From Stenotrophomonas sp. Ste86 (lineage in GTDB: Bacteria; Pseudomonadota; Gammaproteobacteria; Xanthomonadales; Xanthomonadaceae), in assembly GCF_024519465.1 (NCBI RefSeq), contig NZ_JALJRW010000017.1, forward strand, positions 1 to 64,000: a stretch of 64,000 nt of DNA, in the 5' to 3' direction. The translations under genes and the position numbers were made by a program. Shown one piece after another: positions 39,718 through 47,921 of this stretch. Below the pieces are notes generated by a model, which worked only from the letters and a program-made list of their open reading frames with translations, searched no databases and was not told where the DNA came from. Each line of letters opens with the position of its first letter. Positions within the stretch are counted from its first letter, which is position 1.

Positions 39718-41094
39718 GTGAGCGACGTGCTTGAACCCGGCAACACCCCCGACGCCGCTGCCGAGGTGTCCGATCACGCCGGCCGCTTCGCCCGGTTGCG
39801 CGAACGCACCGACGAACTCGAACTCTTCATTTCCGGCCTTCTGGCGTTCGCACTGCTGGCCGTTCCGGGGCGTATCTTCGATGCGTGGGCCGGCAGCACC
39901 GTGCACACCGAGGGCGTCTACGCTTATGCGCTGTGGTTCGGCTTCAGCACCAGCGTGGGGTTGTGCTACGTGGTGGCCCTCGCGCTGATCGCGCACCTGG
40001 CCATCCGTGGCTACTGGGTCGGATTGATCGGCTTGAAGATTCATTTCCCCGAGGGCATCCGCTGGGATCGGATTCCGCTGATGGGGCCGGTATCGCGGGC
40101 GTTCTACCGCTCGCGCGTGGTGAGCCTGGAGCAGGTGATCGCCAGCGCCGACCGCGCTGCATCGACGCTGTTCTCGGCCACGCTGCTGTTCGCGCTGACC
40201 ATGACCCTGATCGGCGTGGGCTCGGTGCTGCTGCTGAGCGTGGCTGGTTTGGTCGGGGCGCTGCTGGGCGACACCGACCGCATTGCGCTGAGCATGGTGG
40301 CGGTGGTCTTCGCAGCGCTGCTGCTGGTGAGCACCGTGCCGCTGGTGATGGAAAAGCAGGTTGCCCGACGGCAGGCACAAGGGAAGCCCAGCGCGGGGCT
40401 TGAGCGGGTGGTGCATCGGGTGCTCGGCGTCAGCCAGTGGCTCATACCGATGCGCCTGCTGCTGCCGGTACAGCTCACCCTGCAGAGCAATCTGTATGCC
40501 CGCAATTTCATGGTGGCCTACTTCGTCGCGATCATGGCGGCGATGACCATCGGCGGCGTGCAGACGATCAGTTCGGCTAAGTTTTCATTGTTCAACCGCT
40601 ACGAGGTGATGACCAGCGAAGCGGTGGAAAACGGGATGCTGAGCGCCCACTACGAAGCCCTGCGGGTGGATCATGACCGGTTGCTGCGCTACCCGATGAT
40701 CCCCAGCGATGTGGTCCAGGGTGCGATGCTGCGGCTGTTCATTCCGCATCGCCCGCAGCGCGACAACCCGCAGGCGCGGCAGCGCTGCACCGCACTGCCG
40801 GGAGGCGAGAACGCGCGGGTCGGGCAGGACGCCGCGCGAGCGGCGGTCCAGTGTCTGGCGCTGTTGTGGACGGTCACGCTGGATGGCAAGCCGGTGGCGC
40901 TGGACGGTTTCGTGCCGATGGAACGGCGCGACCTGGAGATGCGCGGGCTGGTGGGCTACCTGCCGCTGTCGGCGCTGCCACCGGGCCGCCACGATCTGCT
41001 GCTGGTCTGGAATGCCGACAGCGAGGCGAAAGGTGCCGGACGCCGGCGCGAGTACCGCATTCCGTTCTGGTACGCGCCGGATCCGTCGCGCTGA
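39718..41094 (+). CDS. Membrane protein of unknown function
   Basis: 458 residues. About six helices: LELFISGLLAFALLAVPG, a segment near VGLCYVVALALIAHLAI, two in LFALTMTLIGVGSVLLLSV and LSMVAVVFAALLLVSTVPLV, and one in YFVAIMAAMTIGG. The C-terminal 120 residues are soluble and could be a beta domain. No family recognised. The GTG at 39718 has AAGGA about ten bases upstream. Confidence 0.75.
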   Translation: MSDVLEPGNTPDAAAEVSDHAGRFARLRERTDELELFISGLLAFALLAVPGRIFDAWAGSTVHTEGVYAYALWFGFSTSVGLCYVVALALIAHLAIRGYWVGLIGLKIHFPEGIRWDRIPLMGPVSRAFYRSRVVSLEQVIASADRAASTLFSATLLFALTMTLIGVGSVLLLSVAGLVGALLGDTDRIALSMVAVVFAALLLVSTVPLVMEKQVARRQAQGKPSAGLERVVHRVLGVSQWLIPMRLLLPVQLTLQSNLYARNFMVAYFVAIMAAMTIGGVQTISSAKFSLFNRYEVMTSEAVENGMLSAHYEALRVDHDRLLRYPMIPSDVVQGAMLRLFIPHRPQRDNPQARQRCTALPGGENARVGQDAARAAVQCLALLWTVTLDGKPVALDGFVPMERRDLEMRGLVGYLPLSALPPGRHDLLLVWNADSEAKGAGRRREYRIPFWYAPDPSR

Positions 41095-41098
41095 GCGG

Positions 41099-42214
41099 TC
41101 AGTTCGTGCGGCTGCGGTCGCCCAGGCGCCACACCGCCAGCCCACCGTAGAGCACCAGCAGCGCGGCCAGCGTCCACAGCTCGTGGCTGACCTCGCCCAG
41201 GCGGGCATCCATCTGGTTCAGGCGCACCATCAGGTTGATGCCGGCGGTGGTGGGCAGCAGGTGGGCCAAAGCGACCAGCGCTGGCGGCGAGGTGACCGCC
41301 GGCCAGGACAGATTGGCCAGGAAGAACAGCGGGATCGAGCAGGCGATGACTACCTGGAAGGCGCGTTCGCGGGTGGCGAAGAAGCTGCCGACGAACAGGC
41401 CGAACGCCACCGTGGCAGCAATGAACAATGTACCGCCGAGCAGTTGCCCGAGCGGATTCCCGCCGCGCGGATAGTCCTGCACCCACGCGGTGAAGCCGGC
41501 GTAGTAGAGCAGGCCCAGCAGGCCGATGATGCCGAACCCAAGCGCCATGCCGGCCAGGGTGGGCAGGTCGAAGCGCAGGCGCCGGCCGAGTGCCAGGCGC
41601 CGCGTCCCCAGCAGCACGCCAATGCCCATCAACAGCGTCTGGTGCACGATCAGTTCGGCCACACCGGGCACGATGGCGCTGCCGTAGCCTTCCAGCGTGT
41701 TGAACAGCGGTCGCTGCACCAGGGTGATCGGCGGTGGCTGCGGGGCGCCCATGAAGGCGGCCTGCGAAACCGCTGTTTCGCGCGCGAACGCGGTCAGTGC
41801 ATCGGCCACGCCGCCCAATACCCAGCTGGCGCGGCCGAGGTAGGCACCGTTGCCCATCAACACCAGGTGGCCGGCGCCGCCGCGCAGGATGTCGCGCTCC
41901 AGTTGGGCGGGAATCAGCAGGATGCCTTCGGCCTCGCCGCGCTCGAGCGCGTGGCGGGCCTGGTCGAGGGTGGCGGGTTGGGCCACGATGCGCACGGTGC
42001 GCAATGCGTCCACGCGGCGCAGCAGTTCGCGGCTGGTGGCACTCTGGTCGTGGTCCACCACCACGATGGGCAGGTTGCTGGCAACCTGGTGGCGGTACGC
42101 GGCCGGGTAGAAGAACGAGTACAGCACCACCGCGCCAATCATGAGCACGACCGCATAGCGGTCGGTCAGCACCGCGCGCAGGGTCTGGCGCAGGCTGCTA
42201 GTGAAGCGGCTCAT
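41099..42214 (-). CDS. ABC-2 type permease subunit (second)
   Basis: About 371 residues in the ABC-2 membrane fold: a short N-terminal helix, a large periplasmic loop (PIVVVDHDQSATSRELLRRV), then five helices in the C-terminal half. It overlaps the preceding permease gene (ATGA), so the two are probably partner subunits of one exporter. The ATG at 42214 (MSRFTSSLRQ) is the natural start. No ATPase gene adjoins. Confidence 0.87.
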   Translation of the reverse strand: MSRFTSSLRQTLRAVLTDRYAVVLMIGAVVLYSFFYPAAYRHQVASNLPIVVVDHDQSATSRELLRRVDALRTVRIVAQPATLDQARHALERGEAEGILLIPAQLERDILRGGAGHLVLMGNGAYLGRASWVLGGVADALTAFARETAVSQAAFMGAPQPPPITLVQRPLFNTLEGYGSAIVPGVAELIVHQTLLMGIGVLLGTRRLALGRRLRFDLPTLAGMALGFGIIGLLGLLYYAGFTAWVQDYPRGGNPLGQLLGGTLFIAATVAFGLFVGSFFATRERAFQVVIACSIPLFFLANLSWPAVTSPPALVALAHLLPTTAGINLMVRLNQMDARLGEVSHELWTLAALLVLYGGLAVWRLGDRSRTN

Positions 42215-43392
42215 GCGGCCGCTCCGTTGGAGGCCACGGGCGTGGGCAGGGCGCGCGCTGCGACGATCAGGCGCCAGCCGCCGATGCCGCCGGCCACCAG
42301 CACCATCAGCAGCAGCGTCGCCAACGGCCATAGCGAGACCGACCACGGCGCGCCGACAAATTGCTGTTGGGTCTGCAGCTTGACGTAGGCGGTGAGCGGC
42401 AGCAGCAGGTTCCAGACGCGGGTGAACAGCGGCGCATCCACCACGGGGAAGGTGGCCCCGGAGAATGCCAGCGCGGTGCCGATGCTCAAGCCGATGGCCG
42501 ACAGCGCGGTGCCCATGTCACGGGTGAGTCCCACAAACAGCAGCGCCACCGCCGCGCATGCCAGGTAGAACAGCAGCTGGCCCAGCATCAGCAACAGCAG
42601 GCTGCCGGCGATGCCGTCGCCGCGCAGCAGCGCCAGGTACAACACGCCGAGCGCGCCATAGGCCGAGAACAGTGCGACATAGGGGCAGATTTTGCCGGCG
42701 ATGGCCGCCCAGGGGGCGCTGCCCAGCCACGCACGCAGCTGGCCGTCGCGCACCTCGCGGCCCAGGCTGGCGGCCACCGCCAGCGCCAGGCCCAGCGACA
42801 ACACCGCCGGAAACAACAGCGGCAGCAGGAACAGTTCGTAGCTGCGCGCCGGGTTGTGCAGGATGTCCGACTGCACCGCGATGGGCGGCGCGCGCAGTTT
42901 GGCCAGGCCGACCTGTTTGCCGATGCCGCCGGTCAGCAGCCGCGCGTTCCACGCACCGACCGCTTCCACGATATCGCGCACCGCCGACTGCCCGGTGGTG
43001 AGGTAGGTGGCGTTGTAGTAGGCGAACACGGTGCCCTGGCTGCCACGCAGCGCCTGGCGGGTGGCATCGCGAGGGACCAGCACCACGGCAAAGACCTCCA
43101 GCCGCCGCAGTTCGGCCTGCGCATCGGCCAGGCTGGCCGGTTGGCTGGCCACGGCGATGCCCGGACTGGCATCCAGCATGCGGGCGAGCAGACGGCTCTC
43201 GGCACTGTGGTCGAGGTCGACAATGGCAATGGGAATGTCGCGCATCACCGATGCGGCGAACAACCAGGCCATCACCGCCAGCATCAGCAGCGGCAACAGC
43301 GTCACCAGCAGCAGGTCGGCGCGGTCGCTGCGCAGGTGCTGCAGCTCGCGCTGGAAGGCGGCGCCGAAGCCCGCCCGCCGCAACCGGTTCAT
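42211..43392 (-). CDS. ABC-2 type permease subunit (first)
   Basis: About 393 residues, with the same topology as its neighbour: an N-terminal helix, an ectodomain (IAIVDLDHSAESRLLARMLD) and a C-terminal bundle of helices (LFLLPLLFPAVLSLGLALAV and following). It belongs to the group of YhhJ/YbhR-like exporters. It overlaps the HlyD gene stop by 4 bp. The ATG at 43392 (MNRLRRAGFG) is preferred; a long upstream extension would run through the HlyD gene. Confidence 0.88.
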   Translation of the reverse strand: MNRLRRAGFGAAFQRELQHLRSDRADLLLVTLLPLLMLAVMAWLFAASVMRDIPIAIVDLDHSAESRLLARMLDASPGIAVASQPASLADAQAELRRLEVFAVVLVPRDATRQALRGSQGTVFAYYNATYLTTGQSAVRDIVEAVGAWNARLLTGGIGKQVGLAKLRAPPIAVQSDILHNPARSYELFLLPLLFPAVLSLGLALAVAASLGREVRDGQLRAWLGSAPWAAIAGKICPYVALFSAYGALGVLYLALLRGDGIAGSLLLLMLGQLLFYLACAAVALLFVGLTRDMGTALSAIGLSIGTALAFSGATFPVVDAPLFTRVWNLLLPLTAYVKLQTQQQFVGAPWSVSLWPLATLLLMVLVAGGIGGWRLIVAARALPTPVASNGAAA

Positions 43393-44405
43393 CCCTGCGG
43401 CCACGCGAACAGAACGCTCATGCCGGGGCGGAAGCCCTCCACGCGCGCCACCGGGCGCAGCCGGATCTCGAAGCTGCGCACGTCGTAGCCCGACGACTGC
43501 CGGGTAGCGCGCCAGGTAGCGTAATCGCCGGCCGGGTTGATGAAGTACACCTCGAACTCGACATCGCGATCCAGCGCGGGGACCTGACCGCGCAGACGGT
43601 TGCCGATCTTCAGGCCGCGCATCTGCGATTCGCGCAGGTTCACCGATACCCACATGCGGTCGATGTCGACCAGGGTGAACACCGGGTAGCCCGCCGGGAC
43701 CAGTTCGCCCACATCGGCCATGCGCTTGTTGATCTCGCCGGCCAGCGGCGCGCGGCCGTTGACCTCCTCACGCGCGGCGTCCACTTCGGCCACCGCGCCG
43801 CGTGCCTGGCGGACCTGGCCCTGTGCGGCACGCTTGTCCTGCTCGCGCGCGCCGGCCAGCGCCTGGTCGTACTGCGCACGGGCGGCATTGGACAGCTCGC
43901 GCGAACTGCGCGCCTGGGCCAGCGCTTCGTCGCGCTTCTGCCGGGTCATCACGCCTTCGTTGAACAGGTTCTGCACGCGCTGGTAGGTGGCATCGGCCAG
44001 CGTGGCACCGGCTTCAGCGCGTTTCCAGTTGGCCTGCGCGGCGCGGATGTCTTCGCTGCGCGCGCCGGCATCGGCCTTGTCGGCCACGGCGCTGGCAGCT
44101 TCCAGCGCGCCTTGCGCCTGTTCTTCCTTGGCGGCCACTTCCGGGCTGTCCAGCACGAACACCACCTGACCGGCCTTGACCCGGTCGCCCTCGCGCACCT
44201 TCAGTTCGGCCAGGCGTGCGGTGATCTTGGCGGCCACGTTGACGGTGTCGGCGTCGGCCATGCCCTGCAGCTGTTCGGCCGGGCTGCGCCAAGCCAGCCA
44301 CAGGCCGACCACCACCACGATCGCCAGCACCAGTGCGAGGGCAATACCGAGTTTGCGCTTGTTCGGCGGCGGCGCATCGGCAGGCGCCTGCAATGTGTCA
44401 TTCAT
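43389..44405 (-). CDS. HlyD-family membrane fusion protein
   Basis: 338 residues. One N-terminal membrane anchor (LGIALALVLAIVVVVGLWLAW), a split lipoyl/barrel-sandwich domain and a long alpha-helical hairpin (residues about 100-215, many Ala/Glu/Arg heptads), then a beta-barrel. It bridges inner-membrane pumps to an outer-membrane channel. Overlaps with both neighbours fix its place in the efflux operon. Related to YhiI/YbhG/EmrA-type adaptors. Confidence 0.92.
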   Translation of the reverse strand: MNDTLQAPADAPPPNKRKLGIALALVLAIVVVVGLWLAWRSPAEQLQGMADADTVNVAAKITARLAELKVREGDRVKAGQVVFVLDSPEVAAKEEQAQGALEAASAVADKADAGARSEDIRAAQANWKRAEAGATLADATYQRVQNLFNEGVMTRQKRDEALAQARSSRELSNAARAQYDQALAGAREQDKRAAQGQVRQARGAVAEVDAAREEVNGRAPLAGEINKRMADVGELVPAGYPVFTLVDIDRMWVSVNLRESQMRGLKIGNRLRGQVPALDRDVEFEVYFINPAGDYATWRATRQSSGYDVRSFEIRLRPVARVEGFRPGMSVLFAWPQG

Positions 44406-45804
44406 GCGCGATCACCTCGTCGGCCTGGCGGCGGAATTCGTCATAACGGTCCATCTGTCCACTGATCTCCAGCAGCTGTGCCAGCGCCACGTCGTACTGG
44501 TAGGCCGCCTGTGCGCGTTCCACCTGCGCACCGCCCAGCCCCAGCCGCGCGTCGATCACGTCCAGCGAGGTGGCCTGGCCTTCGCGGAAGGCCAACTCCT
44601 GCAGGCGCAGGTTCTCGCGGTTCTGTTCGATGCTGCTGTCCAGCAGCAGGAACTGCTGGCGTGCGGTATCCAGTTCGTACCAGGCCTTGCGCACGCCCAG
44701 GGTGACCTGGTTTTCCGCTTCGCGCAGGCCGGCTTCGGCCTGCTCCTGCTGCGCGCGTGCGGCGCTGATCTGCGCCGGGCGCGAGCTGGGAGACAGGAAG
44801 GTGTACTTCACGCCGATGCCGAACGCCCAGTCCGGGTCGGTCAGCATTTCGTCGCGGCGCAGGAAGTCGTACTGGCCAAACAGGTACACGGTGGGCTTGA
44901 GCTTGGCCTGCTGCACCCGTACGCCTTGCTCGGCCTGCGCCACCAGTGCGCGCAGCCGCGCGATCCGCGGCTGCCGGGCCTGCGCATCGCGTTCGAAGGT
45001 GGGCAGCGCGCCGATCGGCGTGCGATGCACGAACAACGGCGACAGCGGGCGCACTTCGCCTCCGCTGCGCAGCAGGGTGGCCAGCGCGGCCTTCAGGGTC
45101 TGCAGGTCGTTGAGCGACTTCTGGTAGTCGCGCTCGGCCTTGTCGCGGGCCACGTTGGCCTGCAGGCGCTGGGCCCGGGTGGCGAAGCCTTCGCGTTCCA
45201 GCTTCAGTGCATCGTCGAGGTGGCGCTGCAGCCCGTCGCGCACGTCACGGCGCACGTCCACGGCCTGCTCGGCCAGGCGCTGCCCGAAGTAGGCCTGGGC
45301 CAGCTGCACGCTCAACGACTGGCGCTGCGATTCGCGTTCGGCGCTGGCCTGCGCGGTGGCGCCGGCGGCGGCCTGCTGCGCGGCCGGGATCAAACCGCCG
45401 GTGTACAGCGGCAGCACCGCGGTGACGACCGGGCGGGTGCGCCAGTCGCGTTCGGTGAACTGCAACGGCGAGTCGATGCCGAACGCCTCGGCCACCGGCG
45501 CCAGCGAGCCCAAGGGCAGGGTCAGCGTCTTCTGGAACTGCAGGCGGCGCACTTCACCGGTGATCTCCGGCAGGCGCAGCAGGCGGGTGGCGTCCTGCAG
45601 GTCCTGCTTGTTGCGCACCGAGGCATCGGCGGCGGCCAGCGCGTCGGACACCTGTTCCAGGCGCTGCTGGGACTGCTGCCAGTCCAGCGCGGGAACGGCC
45701 GCCTCGCCGATGGGCAACTGGGCCATGGCCGCGCCGCTGCACAGGAGCAGGGCCGTGCAGTGAAATCCTTTCTTTACGCGCGCAAGCGCCGTGTGCCGGC
45801 TCAC
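44398..45804 (-). CDS. TolC-family outer membrane factor
   Basis: About 468 residues: a signal peptide (FHCTALLLCSGAAMAQ) then two OEP repeats with long helices (VRKAWYELDTARQQFLLLDS; REGQATSLDVIDARLGLGGA). It forms the outer-membrane exit duct for the HlyD adaptor encoded next, which it overlaps by 8 bp. The GTG at 45804 begins SRHTALARVKKG; the long upstream reading frame lacks a signal peptide and is rejected. First gene of the operon. Confidence 0.92.
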   Translation of the reverse strand: MSRHTALARVKKGFHCTALLLCSGAAMAQLPIGEAAVPALDWQQSQQRLEQVSDALAAADASVRNKQDLQDATRLLRLPEITGEVRRLQFQKTLTLPLGSLAPVAEAFGIDSPLQFTERDWRTRPVVTAVLPLYTGGLIPAAQQAAAGATAQASAERESQRQSLSVQLAQAYFGQRLAEQAVDVRRDVRDGLQRHLDDALKLEREGFATRAQRLQANVARDKAERDYQKSLNDLQTLKAALATLLRSGGEVRPLSPLFVHRTPIGALPTFERDAQARQPRIARLRALVAQAEQGVRVQQAKLKPTVYLFGQYDFLRRDEMLTDPDWAFGIGVKYTFLSPSSRPAQISAARAQQEQAEAGLREAENQVTLGVRKAWYELDTARQQFLLLDSSIEQNRENLRLQELAFREGQATSLDVIDARLGLGGAQVERAQAAYQYDVALAQLLEISGQMDRYDEFRRQADEVIAHE

Positions 45805-45810
45805 GAATGG

Positions 45811-45873
45811 GCATTCCGTATGTAAAGCATTCGGTAAAGTATGGTGCGCGCCGCGTGAAGCCCGGGTCTTCAC
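45811..45873. promoter_or_regulatory. Repeats upstream of the efflux operon, candidate control region
   Basis: The direct repeat GCATTCCGTA / GCATTCGGTA (45811-45820 and 45827-45836) sits just before the operon start, and the inverted repeat GTGAAG-N7-CTTCAC (45855-45873) sits next to it. They lie where a promoter and operator should be, but no convincing -10/-35 pair is seen. The rest of the 280-bp gap to 46084 holds the palindromic repeats at 46029-46074. Confidence 0.35.
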
Positions 45874-46028
45874 ACCGGGCCTTGGCGGTGTCGGTGCGTC
45901 CGACGCCGGCGATGCCGTTTGTATGCGGATGGACGTTCTCGATTGGGCGGCGCGGAAGGTGCCGAAATGCTGCGGCCACCAACGGCGGTCGCCTACCGGG
46001 GCATTCACGGTCGGGTCGGGGATTGGCC

Positions 46029-46074
46029 GTGGGTCGACCCACACCGGGTAGGTACCGACCGTGGGTCGGTACGC
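46029..46074. repeat. GTAG-type palindromic repeat pair
   Basis: A perfect 14-bp palindrome GTGGGTCGACCCAC (46029-46042) is followed by a GGTAGGTACCGACC-headed hairpin (46047-46074). The GTAG head and short GC-rich stem are typical of Stenotrophomonas SMAG-type repeats. They lie just downstream of the desT-like gene and may also act as a terminator. Confidence 0.6.
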
Positions 46075-46084
46075 CCCTGGCCGC

Positions 46085-46750
46085 TCAACGGGTCGGCGGA
46101 TTCCCGGCGATGGTGCGCGCGCCGGTGATGATCATGCGCAGCATCTGCGACAGCTGCTCGATCAGTTCGGCGTCCTTTTCCTGCGGCTGGTCCACGGCGG
46201 TGGCCCCCATGGCGAACACCAGCCGGGTGATCGCCTTGGACGCGAGTGCCGGCTCGTGCAGCACCGCGCCGCCATCGGCGGCGGCCAGCCGGATCAGGTC
46301 GACCCGCAGTTCGTCTTCGAAGTAGTTCAGTTCGCGGTCCACCGCCTGCTTGAACGCGTCCGAGCCGGCGCTGCCTTCGCGCAGCAGCACGTGCAGCAGC
46401 TTGTGGTCGGCGCGCAGCTGTTCGAAGAAGGTCTCCACCGACAGCCGGATCACGCTGCGCTCGGACGACGCCGCGCGCTGGCGCGCCTCGCCGATGATCG
46501 TGCGCAGCGAACGCCCGGACAGATCGATCAGCGCCACGGTCAGTTCGTCCATGTCGCGGAACTGGCGGTAGAACGAGTTCGGGGCGATGCCGGCCTCGCG
46601 GGCCACTTCGCGCAGGCTCAGCGTGGAGACACTGCGGTGCGGGCCGATCAGGGCCAGCGCGGCGGCCAGCAGGTCGTCGCGCGAGATCGAGGCTTTGCGC
46701 GCCGGATGGGCATCGTCGGCAGCGGACAGGGGCAGGTCTGGGGAGGTCAT
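46085..46750 (-). CDS. TetR-family regulator, FabR/DesT-like
   Basis: About 221 residues. The N-terminal helix-turn-helix (LSLREVAREAGIAPNSFYRQ) and the following FRDMDEL match FabR of E. coli and DesT of Pseudomonas, which sense acyl-CoA or acyl-ACP saturation and repress unsaturated fatty acid genes. It is divergent from a reductase/desaturase pair, the DesT-DesCB arrangement, so it probably represses them and itself. The ATG at 46750 is preferred over a TTG at 46768. Confidence 0.9.
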   Translation of the reverse strand: MTSPDLPLSAADDAHPARKASISRDDLLAAALALIGPHRSVSTLSLREVAREAGIAPNSFYRQFRDMDELTVALIDLSGRSLRTIIGEARQRAASSERSVIRLSVETFFEQLRADHKLLHVLLREGSAGSDAFKQAVDRELNYFEDELRVDLIRLAAADGGAVLHEPALASKAITRLVFAMGATAVDQPQEKDAELIEQLSQMLRMIITGARTIAGNPPTR

Positions 46751-46796
46751 CGGGGGCAGGGCGGTCAAGTCCCTGAATCATAGCTCGTCCGATCAA

Positions 46797-46821
46797 TATA
46801 CAAGTGTATACACGCATGTAT
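46797..46821. promoter_or_regulatory. Overlapping palindromes in the desT/desC intergenic region
   Basis: TATACA-AG-TGTATA (46797-46810) is perfect and overlaps ATACA-N4-TGTAT (46808-46821). They fill the 92-bp gap between the divergent starts and overlap or adjoin a TATAGT that could be a -10 for the reductase gene. FabR/DesT operators have similar inverted repeats with TACA/TGTA cores, so this is the likely binding site of the adjacent regulator. Confidence 0.6.
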
Positions 46822-46842
46822 GTGCGTGCGTATAGTGACCCC

Positions 46843-47919
46843 ATGAGCGCCCAACCCCGCCCCCCGATCCGCCGCCGCAACCCGATCTCGCCCCGTCATT
46901 GGGTGTCCGAGGAACTGTTCGACTTCTGGGCCGGGCGTCTGCACCCGCTGTGGACCCTGCGCCGGGCGCGGGCGCGGCTGGTGGCGCGCGAGCAGGCCAG
47001 CGCCGATGCGGTCACCCTGGTGCTGCGCCCGAACCGGCATTTCCGTGGGATGCAGCCGGGCCAGCACGTCACCCTCGGGGTAGACGTGGATGGCCGCCGC
47101 TTGTCGCGCAGCTACAGCCCCACGCAGCTGGCCGACGGCACGCTGGCGATCACCGTCAAGGCGATCGAGGGCGGCAAGGTCAGCCAGCACCTCGCCCATC
47201 ACGCGGCGATCGGTGAGGCGTTCGAACTGGGCCAGGCCTTCGGCGAGATGACCGTGGATCCCATACAAGCCCAGCGCCTGCTGCTGTTGGCGGCCGGCAG
47301 CGGGATCACCCCGATGCGCGCGCTGCTGCGCCAGCTGGATGCCGCCGGTATGCCCGGCACGGTGGACCTGGTGTACTGGGCCCGCCGCCGCGAGGAACTG
47401 TGTTTTGCCGACGAACTGGCGGCACTGGCCGCGCGCCATCCGAACCTGCGCGTGCACCTGGCACTGACCCGCGACCCGCACGCCGCGTCGCCGCGCGTGG
47501 ATGCCTACGCGTTCGATGCACTCGGCGACCTCCGTGCGGCCCAGGTGCTGGTGTGCGGCCCGGGTGGCTTCGTTGATGCCGCCCGCGCGCGCTTGCAGGG
47601 CACCGTGGCCGCGCTGCAGTTCGAAGCGTTCACCCCGCCGCTGCTGCCCGACGCGGAAACCGGCACGGTGCAGGTCGAACTGCGCCGCAGTGGCCGCACC
47701 CTGACCCTGCCGCGCGGCACCTCGCTGCTGCAGGCGCTGGAAGCCGAAGGCCTGCGCCCGGCCAGCGGCTGCCGCATGGGCATCTGCAACACCTGTGCGT
47801 GCGGCAAGGCCTCCGGCGTCACCCGGCACACGCTCACCGGCGAGTACGCCGATGAACCGGCCACGCAAGTGAAGCTGTGCGTCAACAGCGCCAGCACCGA
47901 CCTGATCCTGGAGCTCTGA
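46843..47919 (+). CDS. Ferredoxin-type oxidoreductase for fatty acid desaturation (DesC-like)
   Basis: 358 residues: an FAD-binding barrel (RSYSPTQLA), an NAD(P)-binding domain (LLLAAGSGITPMRALL; VLVCGPGGFVD) and a C-terminal plant-type [2Fe-2S] ferredoxin domain (GCRMGICNTC with the fourth Cys in VKLCVN). It passes electrons from NADPH to the desaturase, as in Pseudomonas DesC. The ATG at 46843 is the likely start. The next gene, 2 bp downstream, is the desaturase. Confidence 0.9.
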   Translation: MSAQPRPPIRRRNPISPRHWVSEELFDFWAGRLHPLWTLRRARARLVAREQASADAVTLVLRPNRHFRGMQPGQHVTLGVDVDGRRLSRSYSPTQLADGTLAITVKAIEGGKVSQHLAHHAAIGEAFELGQAFGEMTVDPIQAQRLLLLAAGSGITPMRALLRQLDAAGMPGTVDLVYWARRREELCFADELAALAARHPNLRVHLALTRDPHAASPRVDAYAFDALGDLRAAQVLVCGPGGFVDAARARLQGTVAALQFEAFTPPLLPDAETGTVQVELRRSGRTLTLPRGTSLLQALEAEGLRPASGCRMGICNTCACGKASGVTRHTLTGEYADEPATQVKLCVNSASTDLILEL

Positions 47920-47921
47920 CC

